A stretch of DNA of 64,000 bases. It comes from Chimonanthus salicifolius. Lineage: Eukaryota > Streptophyta > Magnoliopsida > Laurales > Calycanthaceae. Where the stretch lies: assembly GCA_013350335.1 (NCBI GenBank), contig CM023534.1, positions 3,844,001 through 3,908,000 of the forward strand, given 5' to 3'. This document shows, one piece after another, positions 10,801 to 23,588 of this stretch (the first letter of the stretch is position 1; every line of letters starts with the position of its first letter). The notes under the pieces were generated by a model that was not told the DNA's origin, made no database searches, and worked only from the letters and a program-made list of their open reading frames with translations. The translations under genes were made by a program, and so were the position numbers.

Positions 10801-11401
10801 CCTTTCGGGTTAGATGTTATTTTTTATCTTATGGCCGAACTTGGGGCATGCCAACACAAAACCCACCTTTTCAATTCATACCCCCAACATGTCCCCCTCT
10901 TCTTGTACAACCACCTGCCACCCGTTGGATCCCCTACAAATATGGGCTTAACAAGATACCATGTGGTGGGCCAAGTTTTGGAGTGGAGCTAATGGAGAGA
11001 GGTTAAAATTTAAGAGAGAGGGAAGAAGGGGCGCTTATGGACATTTTGGATTATGAAAGGTGGCCATGTAAATTACGTCAATATGATAAGTATCAGCTGA
11101 TATGTATTGCATGCAATCATGGAATTCAGACTCTCCCACAGGTCAACAACCATCGTCTCTGCTTGCTATATAGTTTTCAAAATTTCAAGTGTAGTAGATC
11201 CATATTTCTGTAAAAAACACATGAACGAATTACTTCCTGTAAATGATAGAAATTCTTTAAAAATCACAGAACAGAAGTTAATATTGATCTTACATTTCTC
11301 ATCGCTGTCTTTACATATATATACACTTTAACTTTCAAATTACAATATGTTATCTCTTCACATTGAAATAATTTCTCAACAAGAAAATATATATACCAGT
11401 T

Positions 11402-14400
11402 TTATTCTTCCCTGGGGATCCACCTGCTCCACCAAAGACTCTTCCTCTGCCTGTTTAGCTCATCCATGCTCTCATTGACAGTTCTAACAATCTTCCGCTG
11501 GAGACGGAGAGCAGATGCCAGTGCATTTCTTTGGACACTTGCTTTCTTCTTTGGTTCCATTTCCTGCACAAAGTCCATAGTGAGTTGAAAGTATTGGGGA
11601 GAATTCATGGTTTTAAAATACTGCTGATCAGAGTTAGTAGTCGTAGTTCAGATACAAACTCTGAGTTCCTGCAGCTGGGCCTCTGTGAAGCCACCTTCTT
11701 TTTTGGTCCCAGACCTAGCCATAAGACCCATGACCCACGTAGCAGCTTCACTGTAATCCTGCTGAGTGGCACGGAATAGCTGTAGCCTCAAGTTTTGCAT
11801 GAAAGATAGACCCAATAGACCTTCTCTGTTGAAGTATGGATGTGCTAAAGCACCTTTGGCACTGGTTCTTTGGCGTGCTTTGTAACGTACCATTGAGGTT
11901 ACTAGCTCCCAACCTATTCCCTCATCTAGATTCAGCAATTCAAAGCCCTTACGAAGTTCTTGGCTCGCACGTGGCTCCACAGTTTTCCTCCAATTAACCA
12001 AATCATAACCACAACGCTTCAGTTGACGGTTGAATTGTATGAGATTGCTGTCGGTACGTAAGGATGGAAATGTCTAGAAGAGAATAAAAAAGATAAAAGT
12101 CACTTGAGGAAGCTACAAACCAACATGTTCTATTATGCATCAATTCCCAGAATGTTCAAATGATTTGACGACTAGTAAACAGGATAAATCAGTCAAGAAC
12201 ATAAAAATAACAACTATTGACTGTTCACTGGTAAAAAATTAGGAAAACTGAGATTTAACTAGAAAATCTACAGTGGGGTTTATTCTTTCAAAGCAGATAG
12301 GGGGTTGATCCAATCCTTAAAACAAGAAAAGTTTGCGTTCCACAGAGCATTCCTTCACTGAATGATAATGGATTATGAAAAAAACAATAAATGGAGGAAT
12401 CTATTGTCCCGAAATGCCTTACCGCAACATCCTAATCATGGGTTCCTTACCATTTGCAGGAATATGAGACCTGCACTGTAGATATCAAATCTATCCGGTA
12501 AATTCATCTGTTTATAAAGAAAGAAATAATTACAACCACTAGGAGAGATGTATCAGCTGACATTCATTCAGTAAAAGCAGTCACTAAGTAAGACAATTCA
12601 CAGCAGGCTTCACACCTGCCACAGCACTGGAGAGAGTGCAGTTGCCACCGGAGCTGAGGGTGCAGATGGAGTCTGTGTACTCATTATGTATTGTTCAGGA
12701 GCTGAATACCTGAAAATTGGACCACAAAAGCAACATGACACATCCACTAGGGTATAAAGAGTTAATATATAGAAACCAGTTCATCGACAAAATTAATTAG
12801 ATAATCATGATAGCCCAAAACATAAGCTCCAAAGTCTTCATGTGATTGTATTTCCGTGGTTTTTATATATAAATAGAAAAGGGTACCAGTGGTGCAAATA
12901 CAAAAAGACAGAAGAAGAACCACAGAGCTACCCAAGTAGAAAGAACTGATAAAGGAAACGTCCATGGAAGCGCCAATAAACTAGCCAAAAACCACTATGA
13001 GCTCAAGTAAGATCAGCACATTCTTTCCATGCACGCAAGATGTCTAACATAGAGATATTCTGGAATTCCTGGAGGGAGACAGCCCATGATGCACACTTGG
13101 TCATATTAAGTCTTGCAACAGAAATGGTTCATTTATGGCCACTTTTATATAATCGATAAACTTTCGACAACAGAGCTCTTCACTCCAAACACAACAAGGC
13201 AGATGGCCTGGTTTCCAAAATGAATAAATGAAAAGGTCTGTAAGTAGGAACATATCTTCAAGACTTACCTCAACGAGTCAGGATCAAGCAAAATTTCATA
13301 CAAATGGTGAAATCTGTAAAAGAATAGACATCTTTTAAAGAAATAAGTTCAAAGCTATTTGGAAATCAATTGATCCTTTGAAGGTTTTTCTTAGGCAGCC
13401 TCTCTAAACAAAATTCTTAACTGTTAACTTCAAATCCTGGAACTTCACTTTTCTCATGATCTGTCCTTTGTTGGAACAGTGAAGAATCCGTTGACCATTT
13501 ATTCTTGTACTGCCCTTTGGGTTCCCATTTGGTCTTTCTTCCTTTCCCTGTCCTCCATTTCTTGGGTCCTCCCAGTTTCATTTTGGGATCTCCTACTTGG
13601 GTTGCATTTTGGGCCCTTCTCAAAGAAACGTCAATCTCTTTGAAAATTGGTACCGTTGGCAATCACATGGCTTGTTTGGCAAGAGTGCAACTGATGTGTT
13701 TTTAAGGATACAATGTTTTCAAGAGTAAACACCTCAAAAAGAACTAGATAGAGCATTGTTCAATGTGCTCTGACAGGGAAAGAATTCATGGGCGATTTGG
13801 AGGACCAGTTTAGCAGAAATCGGTCAAGAATTCCATAATTGGATTTACTGCTGATATTATCGCAGTATTCACCAATTGGACGTACTACTGATATCATTGT
13901 ACTACCTCACCAAGGCAGGGTAAGTTTCTTATCTCAATCTTGCTATGAATGACAAATTCAAGGTTGTATGTTCTTCTTTCTTCTCAATAATAGAACTTCT
14001 GCCATTCTCTCACAAAAAAAGTGAATCATTTCTTCCGTTATGAGTTTTAGCACCAGCTATAATTCAAAAGGAAAAAAATTATTAGCACCAGTTCTTTTTT
14101 ATCTCTATAAAGACCCCAGTGGGACAAGGTCAGACCCCATGAGAGAACAAAAGAATCAAGTCTATTTCAATGGACTTCGTTAATTGCAATGTTGTGAAAT
14201 TAAGACACTTGACCTTCATATAGATCTAAACGAAACAGATCAATCAATGGAGGTATATCTTTGCTACCATACGAAATTAAATACAAGATGTTCTCTCTCA
14301 TAAGTTTTTCCATAGAAAATGACAGTGTTTATTGGTATGTTTGAACGCACTATAAGAAGCCTAAGAGAAAACCTAGATATATGACAGCATAGAGTGACAC

Positions 14401-17400
14401 TTGAGAAATAATTTAAGTTCTGCACATACATGGGCAGGGAGATAAGGAGGCCCAAAAGGCTTAGGATGAAGGAAATAAATGCATCAATGCAAGTTTTCTA
14501 TGAGAAAAAAAAGTAAGAATGGGTAAAGTTCGATTCCCACTCCACCCCAAAGGGCCACTCCTCATAGAGTTATCTAGTGTGTGTGGGTTGGGAGGCTTGC
14601 ACATATCCTGAGGATTAGTCGGGTGCTCTAAGAGGCCTGGACACCTTGGTCATAAAAAAAAAAAGGAATGAGAGGAGAACCAAAACCTACATGATGATGG
14701 ACAAAGCTATTATGAAGATGATTATGATCATGAGGATGATCTGCTGCAACTTTTGTTATGTGCAACCACCTTGTTCCATGCCATTTTTTCTTCCCTTTGC
14801 AAGGAAGAGAAGTGCCAATTCTTTAAAAAAAATACAGTTAATAACTTCTAATCCTAGAAACGGCATAAACAACCTACTTTACCAAACCCATCCAAATCAT
14901 GAAAATAATGAGAATGCATTAACTACATCTACAAAAGAGACAAAACATTGTCAAAATTCCGAATTAAATACAAATTCATATTGTAACAAACACCAACATG
15001 CTTATATTGTCCAATTAAACACCAATAAGTTAGACACCAAACTGATGAGAATCACTAGTCATGGAATGAAACACGCATTACACCTTGGATCTAACAAGAA
15101 CTCCTTAGGAATGTAGTTGATTCCCACACGCAAATCTGTCGCAGCACCAAGGTCAATGATCTTGAATGTACGGGCCCCTGCTTATGTTTCAACGGATACA
15201 CCAAAATTATACTCTAATGTTAAGAGCAAAAAGAAGTACAATGTGCATGTACCTAAGAATGAACTTATTAATCGTACCTTCCGAGAAGATAACATTTTGT
15301 GGCTTGATGTCTCTATGAACAATCCCTGTTGAATGAAGTCCATCTAAAGCAAACAAAAGTTGTCTCATGATTGTTTGAATAATTCTGTTTTCCCTCTCCA
15401 GTCCCTTTGGCAAGTCTTGGACCTTTCCAAGGATCATAGTTTCTACCTAAGATCATATTAAATATCAAAAGATTTGAAATTTTGGAAGGACATCTGAAGA
15501 TAAAGATCATATATTAAGTTATAGAAAACTACAAGGAGGTTTGTCAGCTGCTGCAATCAGTAATAGAAATGGGAAATCTCTTTTTTCTTGCAAATGCTTA
15601 TACTTAAAAGCTTGTGATGTTTAGCCATCTCAAGTTAATGAGACTGTTGGAAGTAACTGTTGATTTTCCAGAGAACACCGACAACATACTGTTTAGCATC
15701 TGGAGAAGGAAATTGTGGAAGATTTGAACAGTCACTTCAACACTCTCCTGACACATTAGAACGCTATGCCAAAGCTCAGCATCTGAACTGCCAACTAAGA
15801 TCTCCTTGGTGTATACATTAATATTGCTAGCATTAAACTACATGGACCATCCACTCACTAATCAAAGGTATGAGTTTTCTGCTAACACTTAATGATAGCC
15901 TCATAGCATACTATGGACACACGATCCTGAGTTATTTGACTTTCATTACCATATACCACGATCATGGTTTTGGTCCATGACCATCACAAGTTTCAGTATT
16001 CTTTTCTTCTTCTTCTTGTTGTTTGAGAGAGGGGTGGTGGGTGTGTGGGGGTGGTTGTGGGGGAGTGGAAGGGGGGAGGTGGACATTAACAAATGAATTA
16101 ATGAAAAATAGTAAAGATGTAATATACAGTATAAAAGATGTATGGTGATGCCGAAACAAGGTCACCTAAGAAAGAAAGTATCACAAAACACTAAAAGGAT
16201 CTCGTCTCTCAACTCCCAATTTCAGATGTTCGCAATGGCATCCAGTGAATGTCTCACATACTTGAAAGAGATTTCTAGCCCTCTGCCCAATCTGTTTATA
16301 TCTCTTGAGATCTGCTTCAACCTCCATAGAGCTTTCTCCCTTCCCCTAGCCCAACCAACATCATTCACCAAATTGCCTTCAATGATTAAATTCTCACTGC
16401 CATGCTCCCTCCATAGCACCATGGCTTCTCTAATTACTGATAGGAATAACAGCTCCACTAACATTTAAATCCCTAATGCTGACAGGTGTTAAAAAAAACT
16501 CATTCTCTCTCTAATGTTATCATGCAGCTTCCCACCAATTCCTGTTAGGCCCAGTTTGCCCCTAGTCATCTCATCAACATTATTTTTAAAAGACCTCTCT
16601 AGAGGGCATTCCACCTCAGTAGGGTCTCTAATTTCTGTGCTTTATTGTGAATGAATTCACTCTACTCTCCAATCCAATCATTATAGATCTCTTGAAATCC
16701 TAACTTGTCATTAACCATTTGATAAGCCTTGCCTCAGTAATCTTGAAAACATCCTCAACCATTCCTGACTTTGGCTCAAAGATTCTAGAGTTCCTTTCTT
16801 TCCAAACTAACCAAAAAACTTCCTAAGGCAACACATTCCAAACCACCAAACTTTTACCAATAAATATCCTTCCATTCTAAAACAGTTGGTCCACACTCTC
16901 CTTTCCATTCCCACACAAAACACAAATAAGTCGGCATCTTTGGCATGGTTTTTCTATTCATTCCCACTGAGAATGCAAGAAAAAGGTTCAGCTCCCATGC
17001 ACAAACTTTGCAGAATGGAGGGATAAGAGTTTCCATCTAATAGCGGTCAAGCATAGGTACAATTCCTTAAATTACCAAAAGTAGACAAACATCATTTTGG
17101 TGGTTTCTCTTTGTTGATAATTTGTTTCATTTTGAACTCTGAAGAGATCACATGCACTAAATACTTATAGGGTAATCTCAAGTTTACCCAATCAATCTTC
17201 ATGCCCATAACTCGGTACAAACATAAGATAAATCAGTGACCTATTAGAATCATAAGTAAACACTTCTCTGCCAAGTCATTCTTGCTCCAGCCCTAGACTT
17301 CCAAATTCCTTTCTAAACCAAATTAGGGTTCCTACCCTTATAACATCCAGAAAAATAAAATAATGACAGTTTTTCCCAAATCAATGACATTTGTGATATC

Positions 17401-20254
17401 TAATTAATGACATTTTTCTCTTTTTTCTTATTCCATTGCACATCAGGGAAAGAAAGAAAATTTAGTTATAGTTAGAGTTTAAATTACACTTACCAAAATG
17501 TAAAATAATTTTAAGTGACACTTCTAAAGTGTTTTAAGATGGTAATAATGTTCTGTTATTTAAAAAAAAACAAAAAACAAATTAATAGACATCAAAAAAG
17601 TTAGCAGGTGAAGGATACCAACATTGTAGGGGAACTCTTTACTCTGCATGAGATCTGCAAGAGTTGCCTCCCCTTCAAAACGCCATACTAGCCAGTATTC
17701 ACCTTCTTTTCCTTTTGAAGATCTCTGAGAATAACAGTAGGAAATTATAAGTACTAATTTATATATGCATGCACGGACATAGACACAGACACCTACCAAA
17801 TCAAAGGGAAGATAGTGTTTGTACACGAGAAAGGCAGCAAAGTAAAAGGTCCTCACTAAATTGAAGTAGGAGACCCTAATTCATAGGAAAGTCAAATGAG
17901 TACAACCTCAAGAAACCCATATACAAAATCTGCACAGCTACTTGCACAAGCCCTTCGTACACGCTCATTCATCCAAATCTCCACTGCACCATATTCAGTA
18001 GCCTTTTTCAAGACTAAATCACCTTGCTTCAATAACCAAAACCATAGTAAGTTACTGTAGCCTGTTAGTAGAGAAACCTATGAATTTATTTGATATGGTT
18101 GGCAATGCAGCAAAGTTCAAAAAGGAATGGGAAACCATCATATGGACATGGCAACTCATATGTATTCTCTTGTGTTTCATCTCAACAATCTTGTCAATGT
18201 AGTTACAACAACAAAACTTACATATGAATATTCTACATTGTCTTAAACTGTAACAGCGATATTCACAAAATGCTAAACATACAATGCCTGCATACAAATG
18301 GAAGCACATTAAAAAAATAAAAATAAAAACAACTTTCAACTACTAAATGCCCAAAAAAATTATAGGTAAAGACACTACTATCTGGCCACTCATTAAGAAA
18401 ATAAGAATTGAAAATTGTAATACATGTACAAGTAATGTAACTGAGTTCAAGTTTCACTGAAAATAAAACTGTCATTTGAAATGGAGGGAATAAAAGAAAG
18501 AGAAGGTAAAAGTGAGGAAAAAGAAAAGAGGAAAAAATGAAGGAGAAGAGAATGGAGAGAGTTCGAAACATCCCAACTGAAAACAATCCATTAATTCATA
18601 TGCTAAACTAATACAGGGAGTATTTATACAAATATATAAGCCCTAATTAAGAAAAGGGAAACTACTAAACTACCCTCAGTATACATAATAAAATACAAAC
18701 TCCAACACCAACAGTCTGCTCAATAATTCTAATCCAAATTTTTTAAAGAAAATTGTCAAATTATAATATGAGCTAAAATATAAAATGGTTTTAATGGAAT
18801 TTGAGAAATAAATTTTACATTATTTCCGAGGGAAAGCAAAACAATCAACAAAATGCAATTTCAACCATCTAAAATTGTAAAGTTACACAAACGGGAAATG
18901 TGAAAGAAGCAAATACTCCACTTACTTTACACAGAATAATCATACAAATGAATTTTCAACAATCTAAAAATCAAAATCCATGTAAAGCCGCAAGAATAGG
19001 AAATCGTTAAGGAAGGGAACTGTTGATTTACTTTGAGAGAGGACTTGTTAGCCAAGGACGCCTTATACACTACTCCAAATGCACCCTCGCCCAACTTCTT
19101 CCCCAAAACAAAATCATCCTGCAAGAAAAAAAGGATACAACAAAAGCAAATACGTTCATTTGGTTGCATAAATTACTTCCAAGGCAAATCAACAGAAACA
19201 GGAAAGTCAATTTGTCAAGAAATTCTTTTTACATGTAACTGGTTTGGTTATTTCAATTTAATTCCTTAGAAGTAACTGTTTGCTTGATAATCTTTTGAAG
19301 CTCAAGTGCATCATTATAGTCAAGACATCAACAGTTCATATCAGGAAAGTTCACTATCCTGGATTCTGCTAACTGCAAAACTGTTCAGGCAGATAACTTA
19401 TGCAGAATCTAAAACTCCTCAAGTTTCAGAACTCGGGCTAATTCTCGAATTTGGGGAATTGCTCCACTAGCCTCTTTCATGTTAGGTAGGTGATGGATTT
19501 ACTAGCTAGAATATGAAAATTCCAAATCTATGGGTATGCTAGGTAGAGTAGAATTTTGAGATAGATTTGCAATTCTGTGGAGTTCACCAAAGTCCCCACA
19601 GAACTTGCATGTTTGGTGAAACCAAAATTCTAGAAGCGGGAAATTTGAAATCACACATGGATTTATAAATTCCCATATCCAAGGGCTATTTTGAAATCGG
19701 AAAAGAGAAGATTGAGAAGAGTAGAAGACCCGACATGATGGAATGGGGAAAAATGGGCAGAAGAAGAGAATAAAGCACGAAAGCACCACCTTCCTGTAGG
19801 TGGGTCGAAAGAGGCGCTCAACAAAGGCAAGGACGAACATATCCCAGAATCCCGGGGCAACGCCAGGAGTCGCCCAGAGATAGGACAGGGCGGCAAGGGC
19901 TAAAGCGACACCTGGGGGAGTGATAGTTAAGCCGTTGGATCGAGGAAGGGTGCTTCTGTAAATGATATCTCCACACTCCATTACAGTGCATGGAAGCCCA
20001 ACTCCGACACCCAAGAAGAGGCTGTGCACAAGGTCACCCAACTCAACTCCACCAAGTTCAGAAGTTGCAGATACCACTCTATGCGCCTTGTCCTTCCTTC
20101 CAAAGAGAACCTTAGACTTGGATTCCAGCTTCTTCCCAAGAAAAGGAGATGTTGGTGGAGATGGGTTTTGGTTGCTTCTGCTGCTGCTGCATTTCTTGTT
20201 CAAGGAAAGGCCAACTCCGACTCCTACTCCTACTCCTGTAATTGTTATTGCCAT
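11402..20254 (-). CDS. STN7: Thylakoid serine/threonine kinase STN7 (state transitions)
   Basis: There are ten exons: 20254-19790, 19118-19032, 18026-17907, 17724-17619, 15442-15278, 15177-15084, 12709-12616, 12507-12451, 12073-11660 and 11563-11402. They total 588 codons with every phase consistent. STN7 phosphorylates LHCII antenna proteins when plastoquinone is reduced and is activated through cytochrome b6f. Residues 1-75 look like a chloroplast transit peptide. The lumenal cysteine pair (C89 and C94 in PCTVMEC) is kept, followed by a membrane segment at about 112-145. The kinase domain starts at 156 with glycine loop GEGAFG (165-170), catalytic HRDIKPQN (D304) and DLG (323-325) instead of DFG, as in this family. 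The protein ends WIPREE. The start was chosen at the Met opening MAITITG; an in-frame Met 76 codons upstream lies in sequence unlike a transit peptide. STN8 is less likely given the N-terminal cysteines and the tail. Confidence 0.96.
12965..13150 (-). repeat. LINE-like 3' fragment in STN7 intron 6
   Basis: On the minus strand this reads [15 protein letters not shown] and then a stop. A related peptide ([12 protein letters not shown] and stop) is encoded at 59150-59280. The shared short C-terminal peptide suggests two copies of one decayed retroelement. The family assignment to LINE is tentative. Confidence 0.35.
13380..13700 (+). mobile_element. LINE ORF2 fragment (zinc finger after RT) in STN7 intron 6
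   Basis: The plus-strand frame at about 13463-13530 reads [19 protein letters not shown], the classic zinc finger downstream of reverse transcriptase in plant LINEs. A further 60 residues of the same frame follow. It is antisense to STN7. Nothing of the RT itself is left, so it is a short truncated copy. Confidence 0.75.
14500..14665 (+). repeat. SINE, family A, in STN7 intron 6
   Basis: An internal promoter-like box GTTCGATTCCCACTCC is followed by a body ending GGACACCTTGGTCATA and then a poly(A) of 11. The body matches the inverted copy at 10618-10800. The copy is inserted antisense to STN7. Confidence 0.7.
16200..17040 (-). mobile_element. LINE 3' part with RNase H domain in STN7 intron 4
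   Basis: The minus-strand frames run in the order expected for a plant LINE ORF2 end. First comes a linker after the zinc finger with [12 protein letters not shown] (about 16740-16810). Then comes an RNase H domain (about 16222-16540) with [20 protein letters not shown] and [20 protein letters not shown]. Stops and frameshifts break it. It lies sense to STN7 inside the 1.8-kb larger-than-usual intron between the exons at 17619 and 15442. The reverse transcriptase is not visible. Confidence 0.8.
18480..18717 (-). mobile_element. Possible solo LTR in STN7 intron 2
   Basis: On the minus strand the block starts TGTTGGTGTTGGAGTT, contains a TATA-like TATAAATA box and a pyrimidine-rich 3' part, as in Copia LTRs. 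I could not fix the far end or a target duplication, so it may be only LTR-like. Confidence 0.35.
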
Positions 20255-21640
20255 GTCCTCTCGCTCTTCTTCTCTCACATGGATTTTTCTTCTTGCCTCA
20301 ATTGTTTCAATGGACTTCGGTGATCGGGAAAATGCATATATTTTCACATTTATCATTCTTTTTTCATGGATATCGTTGATCTTTTTTGCAGTCTTTTTGG
20401 GTATTTGAAGTTTCTGTTGTTTTTGTGGCTGTGGGAAGGTGTGAGCCTGTGGAGGCCTCCTAAACTCGGATGAGACTTGCAAGAAAGAACAAGAACTGAG
20501 TCGGTTTCGTCATCCAAAATGGGAGGAGTGGGTCCACCTCAACGTTTCATTTCGGATAAGTTGCAGTTCAGAATACACCACGTGTTCACATTTTATAACT
20601 ATTTTAAAATTTATTTTTATTTTATTTTATTTTATTTTAATTTATTTTTAATATACTTTTTAACCATGTTCACCATTAAATGGAAACCACAACGTACACC
20701 TATAAATTGTCAAGCTCAATTGATGTTTGGTTAACATTATCGAAAGATTTCTTTAAAATTTTAACGAAAGTAAAATTCTTTCAAAATCTTACTTCTTAAT
20801 CAAACTATAAACGATTGAATGAATTTGGTGAGCAAAAATAATAGAATTTTTATCTAAAATGACTTTAAATGGGAAAAAGAATTTAGATGTTGATTTTTGA
20901 AAGTTTAGCCTATCCCTTTTATATTAGTATTACAAAATAGGAAAAGTTTGTAAAAATGATAGAAAATAGAAAAATAAATTTTTAGAATTAGATTTGATAA
21001 ATTTGATTAGTTTATTTCACTACTATATCTTAATATCAAAGAGACAATTTAAGACGACTATCATATAAATTTTAACTGCTTATTCATTAAATTATTGTAA
21101 ATTTAAAAAAAAAAATCCAAAAATGATTTAAGAATAGATTTGTTAAGTACGAATGAGTTTTGCTTATTCTTATCGTATTACTATTAAAAATAAATAAAAA
21201 ATATCTAAGAAATAGTTAAAAATAAGAGCAAATATTTTTTTATTCGATAAGATAAGTTGGAATATTTATTGTACTTTTGTCACCCATTCGCTAAAAATAC
21301 GTAAATTTCATATTAAAATGCTTAAAAATATATATATAAAAAAAAAAAAAAGAATTTAAGATTGGACCTAGTGAGTTGGAAGAATTTGACCCAACTTATT
21401 GTCAATTGCCAATTTGTCAAAAATCAGCTTTACTATAATTTTTATCCAATAAATTTAAGGAAGAGATTTTTCTTATCTTCGACATACATTTACATTAAAG
21501 TTTACAAATATTTACTTAGAATAGATAACTAGTACTGATGAGTAGAACTGAACCTCAGGAAGTTGACTGATTGAAGTTGAGGTTAACTTCAATAAAATTT
21601 TGAAATATTTTGAAATTGACTCACGTATTTGAACTTGATA
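20255..21640. other. STN7 5' region and AT-rich spacer
   Basis: The first 250 bases upstream of the STN7 ATG probably hold its 5' UTR and promoter, but I see no clear TATA box. From 20590 on the sequence is very AT-rich, with TTTTA-type low complexity near 20610-20645 and no genes. Confidence 0.4.
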
Positions 21641-21704
21641 AATATGTAGTTTGTATTAAAATTAAAGAATATCTTTGTCATTTCACAAAACTATGCTATT
21701 TAAA

Positions 21705-22256
21705 GGCAGCCCATTCTAATACGGGTGTTTTTTATTAGGAGATACGGGTCTTAAAAAATTTATTTGGAAACTCCACTTAAACTTTCAGCATTCGTAACCT
21801 TTAAAAAATTGAAATTATAGGTACACTGCTCAGAATTATAGATACACCGCTCATAATTATAGGTGCACCGCTATGGATGAGTTTTACACGCCAAAGTTAT
21901 AGTTAATTTTGAAATTATAGGTGCACCGCTCAGAATTATAGGATACGCCACTCGTAATTATAGGTGCACCGCTATGGATGAGTTCTGTACGCCAAAATTA
22001 TAGTTAATTTCAAAATTATAGGTGCACTGCTCAGAATTGTAGGTATACCTCTCATAATTATAGGTGCACCGCTGTGGATGGGTTCTACACGTTAAAGTTA
22101 TAATTGATTTCGAAATGATCGGTGCACTACTCATAATTATAGATGTAATACTTGTACTCTACTTAAGATTTGTATACGAAAGGGACAGAGGTAAAGTGAG
22201 AATTTCACTTTATCCTGTGTTTCTAATAAAAAAACATCCATGTTAAAATGGGTAGC
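21705..22256. mobile_element. TIR element carrying a 100-bp tandem array
   Basis: The left end (21705-21748: GCAGCCCATTCTAATACGGG, then TGTTTTTTATTAG) pairs with the right end reversed (22207-22256: GCTACCCATTTTAACATGG, then ATGTTTTTTTATTAG). These are inverted repeats of about 40 bp. TTAAA touches both ends (21700-21704 and 22257 onward) and may be the target duplication. The interior is mostly the tandem array. It is non-coding, most likely a MITE whose superfamily I cannot assign. Confidence 0.6.
21811..22160 (+). repeat. Tandem array, 100-bp unit, about 3.4 copies
   Basis: Units start at 21811, 21911, 22011 and 22111, each exactly 100 bp apart and opening with GAAATTATAGG or a close variant. 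Inside each unit, TAATTATAGGTGCACCGCT-like subrepeats of about 22 bp occur three times, followed by TGGATGAGTTCT and ACGCCAAAGTTATAGTTAAT. The last unit is cut after about 45 bases. Confidence 0.9.
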
Positions 22257-23588
22257 TTAAAATGTTGTTTGTATTAAAATTAAAGAATATCTTTGTCATT
22301 TCACAAAACTATGATATTTATATTACTAGTGAAAAGTGTACGCTTCGAACAAGTGGCATTTATGAAAAAAATTAATAGTAGATTATTCTCATATTTAATT
22401 GAAAAGGATTAGAGTGATGACCATAAATTTGTACTTCAAAGGTTACTTTTCGTAAAGTTATATTGTGTATGGGTAAAGAGTCTTGTATTTGGACATGTAT
22501 AGATTTTTTTTTTTTTGGATTTGATGTGGGAAATTGAGGCTTAATCTTATTAAAATACTCATAAATAAATTCATTATTCTTAAAACACATCAAAATTAAA
22601 CTACGTAGACTCAAACCTACATCTTTCAACTTATTAAGGCGAGAGTCAACCAATTGACTTTCTGAATTACAATTACAGCATCTTCAGTTGAAATCTCTTT
22701 CCATTGGTGAATTACAGACGTGCAGCTGATTTCATATTGTTTTCTCTCTTTTCAAGAAAAGTCGGCAGGTCTACCGCATGAAATTAAGTCCTCATTTTCT
22801 GGATCATACTTGGGCTTTTTAGTGAAGCCAGCCTACCTTAATGAAATTTGCCCCTAATCAAGCCTACCCAATCCAAAACAGAAAGCCATTCATTTATTAA
22901 GTCTACAAATAAAATTCAGCCTACAAGAAAAATCTCATTTTAGACTCAAAGAAGCTCGAGTTTGGATAAGCCCACATTTTAGGCTTTGAAATTTGACTCA
23001 GCTTCTATATAAAATATGCTTTGGACTTGAATTTATCTAATTCGGGTTAACCCGAGCTTGGGCTATGGCCATACACTTAAATTGTAATTTGGGTCTAAGC
23101 TCAAGTAGCTCTAGAACCTGACATAGTTTACCTAAAGTGCAATTGAAAAACCTCTATAGGTCACATCAATTGTTCTGGCACCTCTGATTTTTTAAAATGG
23201 AAGATTACCGATTTAACTGTATCACGCGGGACTCTAATAAAAAAGTTATAACTAGTTGAAAAGTTAACTGCCTCAAAAACTAGATGAAAAGTTATTATAA
23301 AATATACACACAATACATGCATATGCATAGTATTTTCTCCAGCTTTATTCTCATGATGGACTGCCATGGAAATCCAAAAGTATCCACAAAAGTTGAATGA
23401 TTCATTTAAAATACAATCTCTTATCATTTATATAATTTTTTATAATTTTTACATCTTATTTTTCACTCTCTCCTGTGCGACTTCACTTGAATTATTTCTG
23501 AATTTACAAAAACAGAAATGTTTTTGGGCAATCATAAAGTTTTCAGGTCATGATTCTCAAATAAGCTTTAGAGTTTAGACATTATTTT

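Larger units (their letters stand above)
21649..22320. repeat. 54-bp direct repeats flanking a TIR block
   Basis: The 54 bases at 21649-21702 recur at 22267-22320 with one mismatch (ACTATG[C/A]TATTTA). Between them lies a block with inverted ends. The near identity points to a recent duplication event around the block. Confidence 0.85.

Noticed and set aside
20252..20482. Upstream Met of STN7 (extra 76 codons)
   Set aside because: The added stretch is charged and unlike a chloroplast transit peptide; family proteins start near MAITITG.
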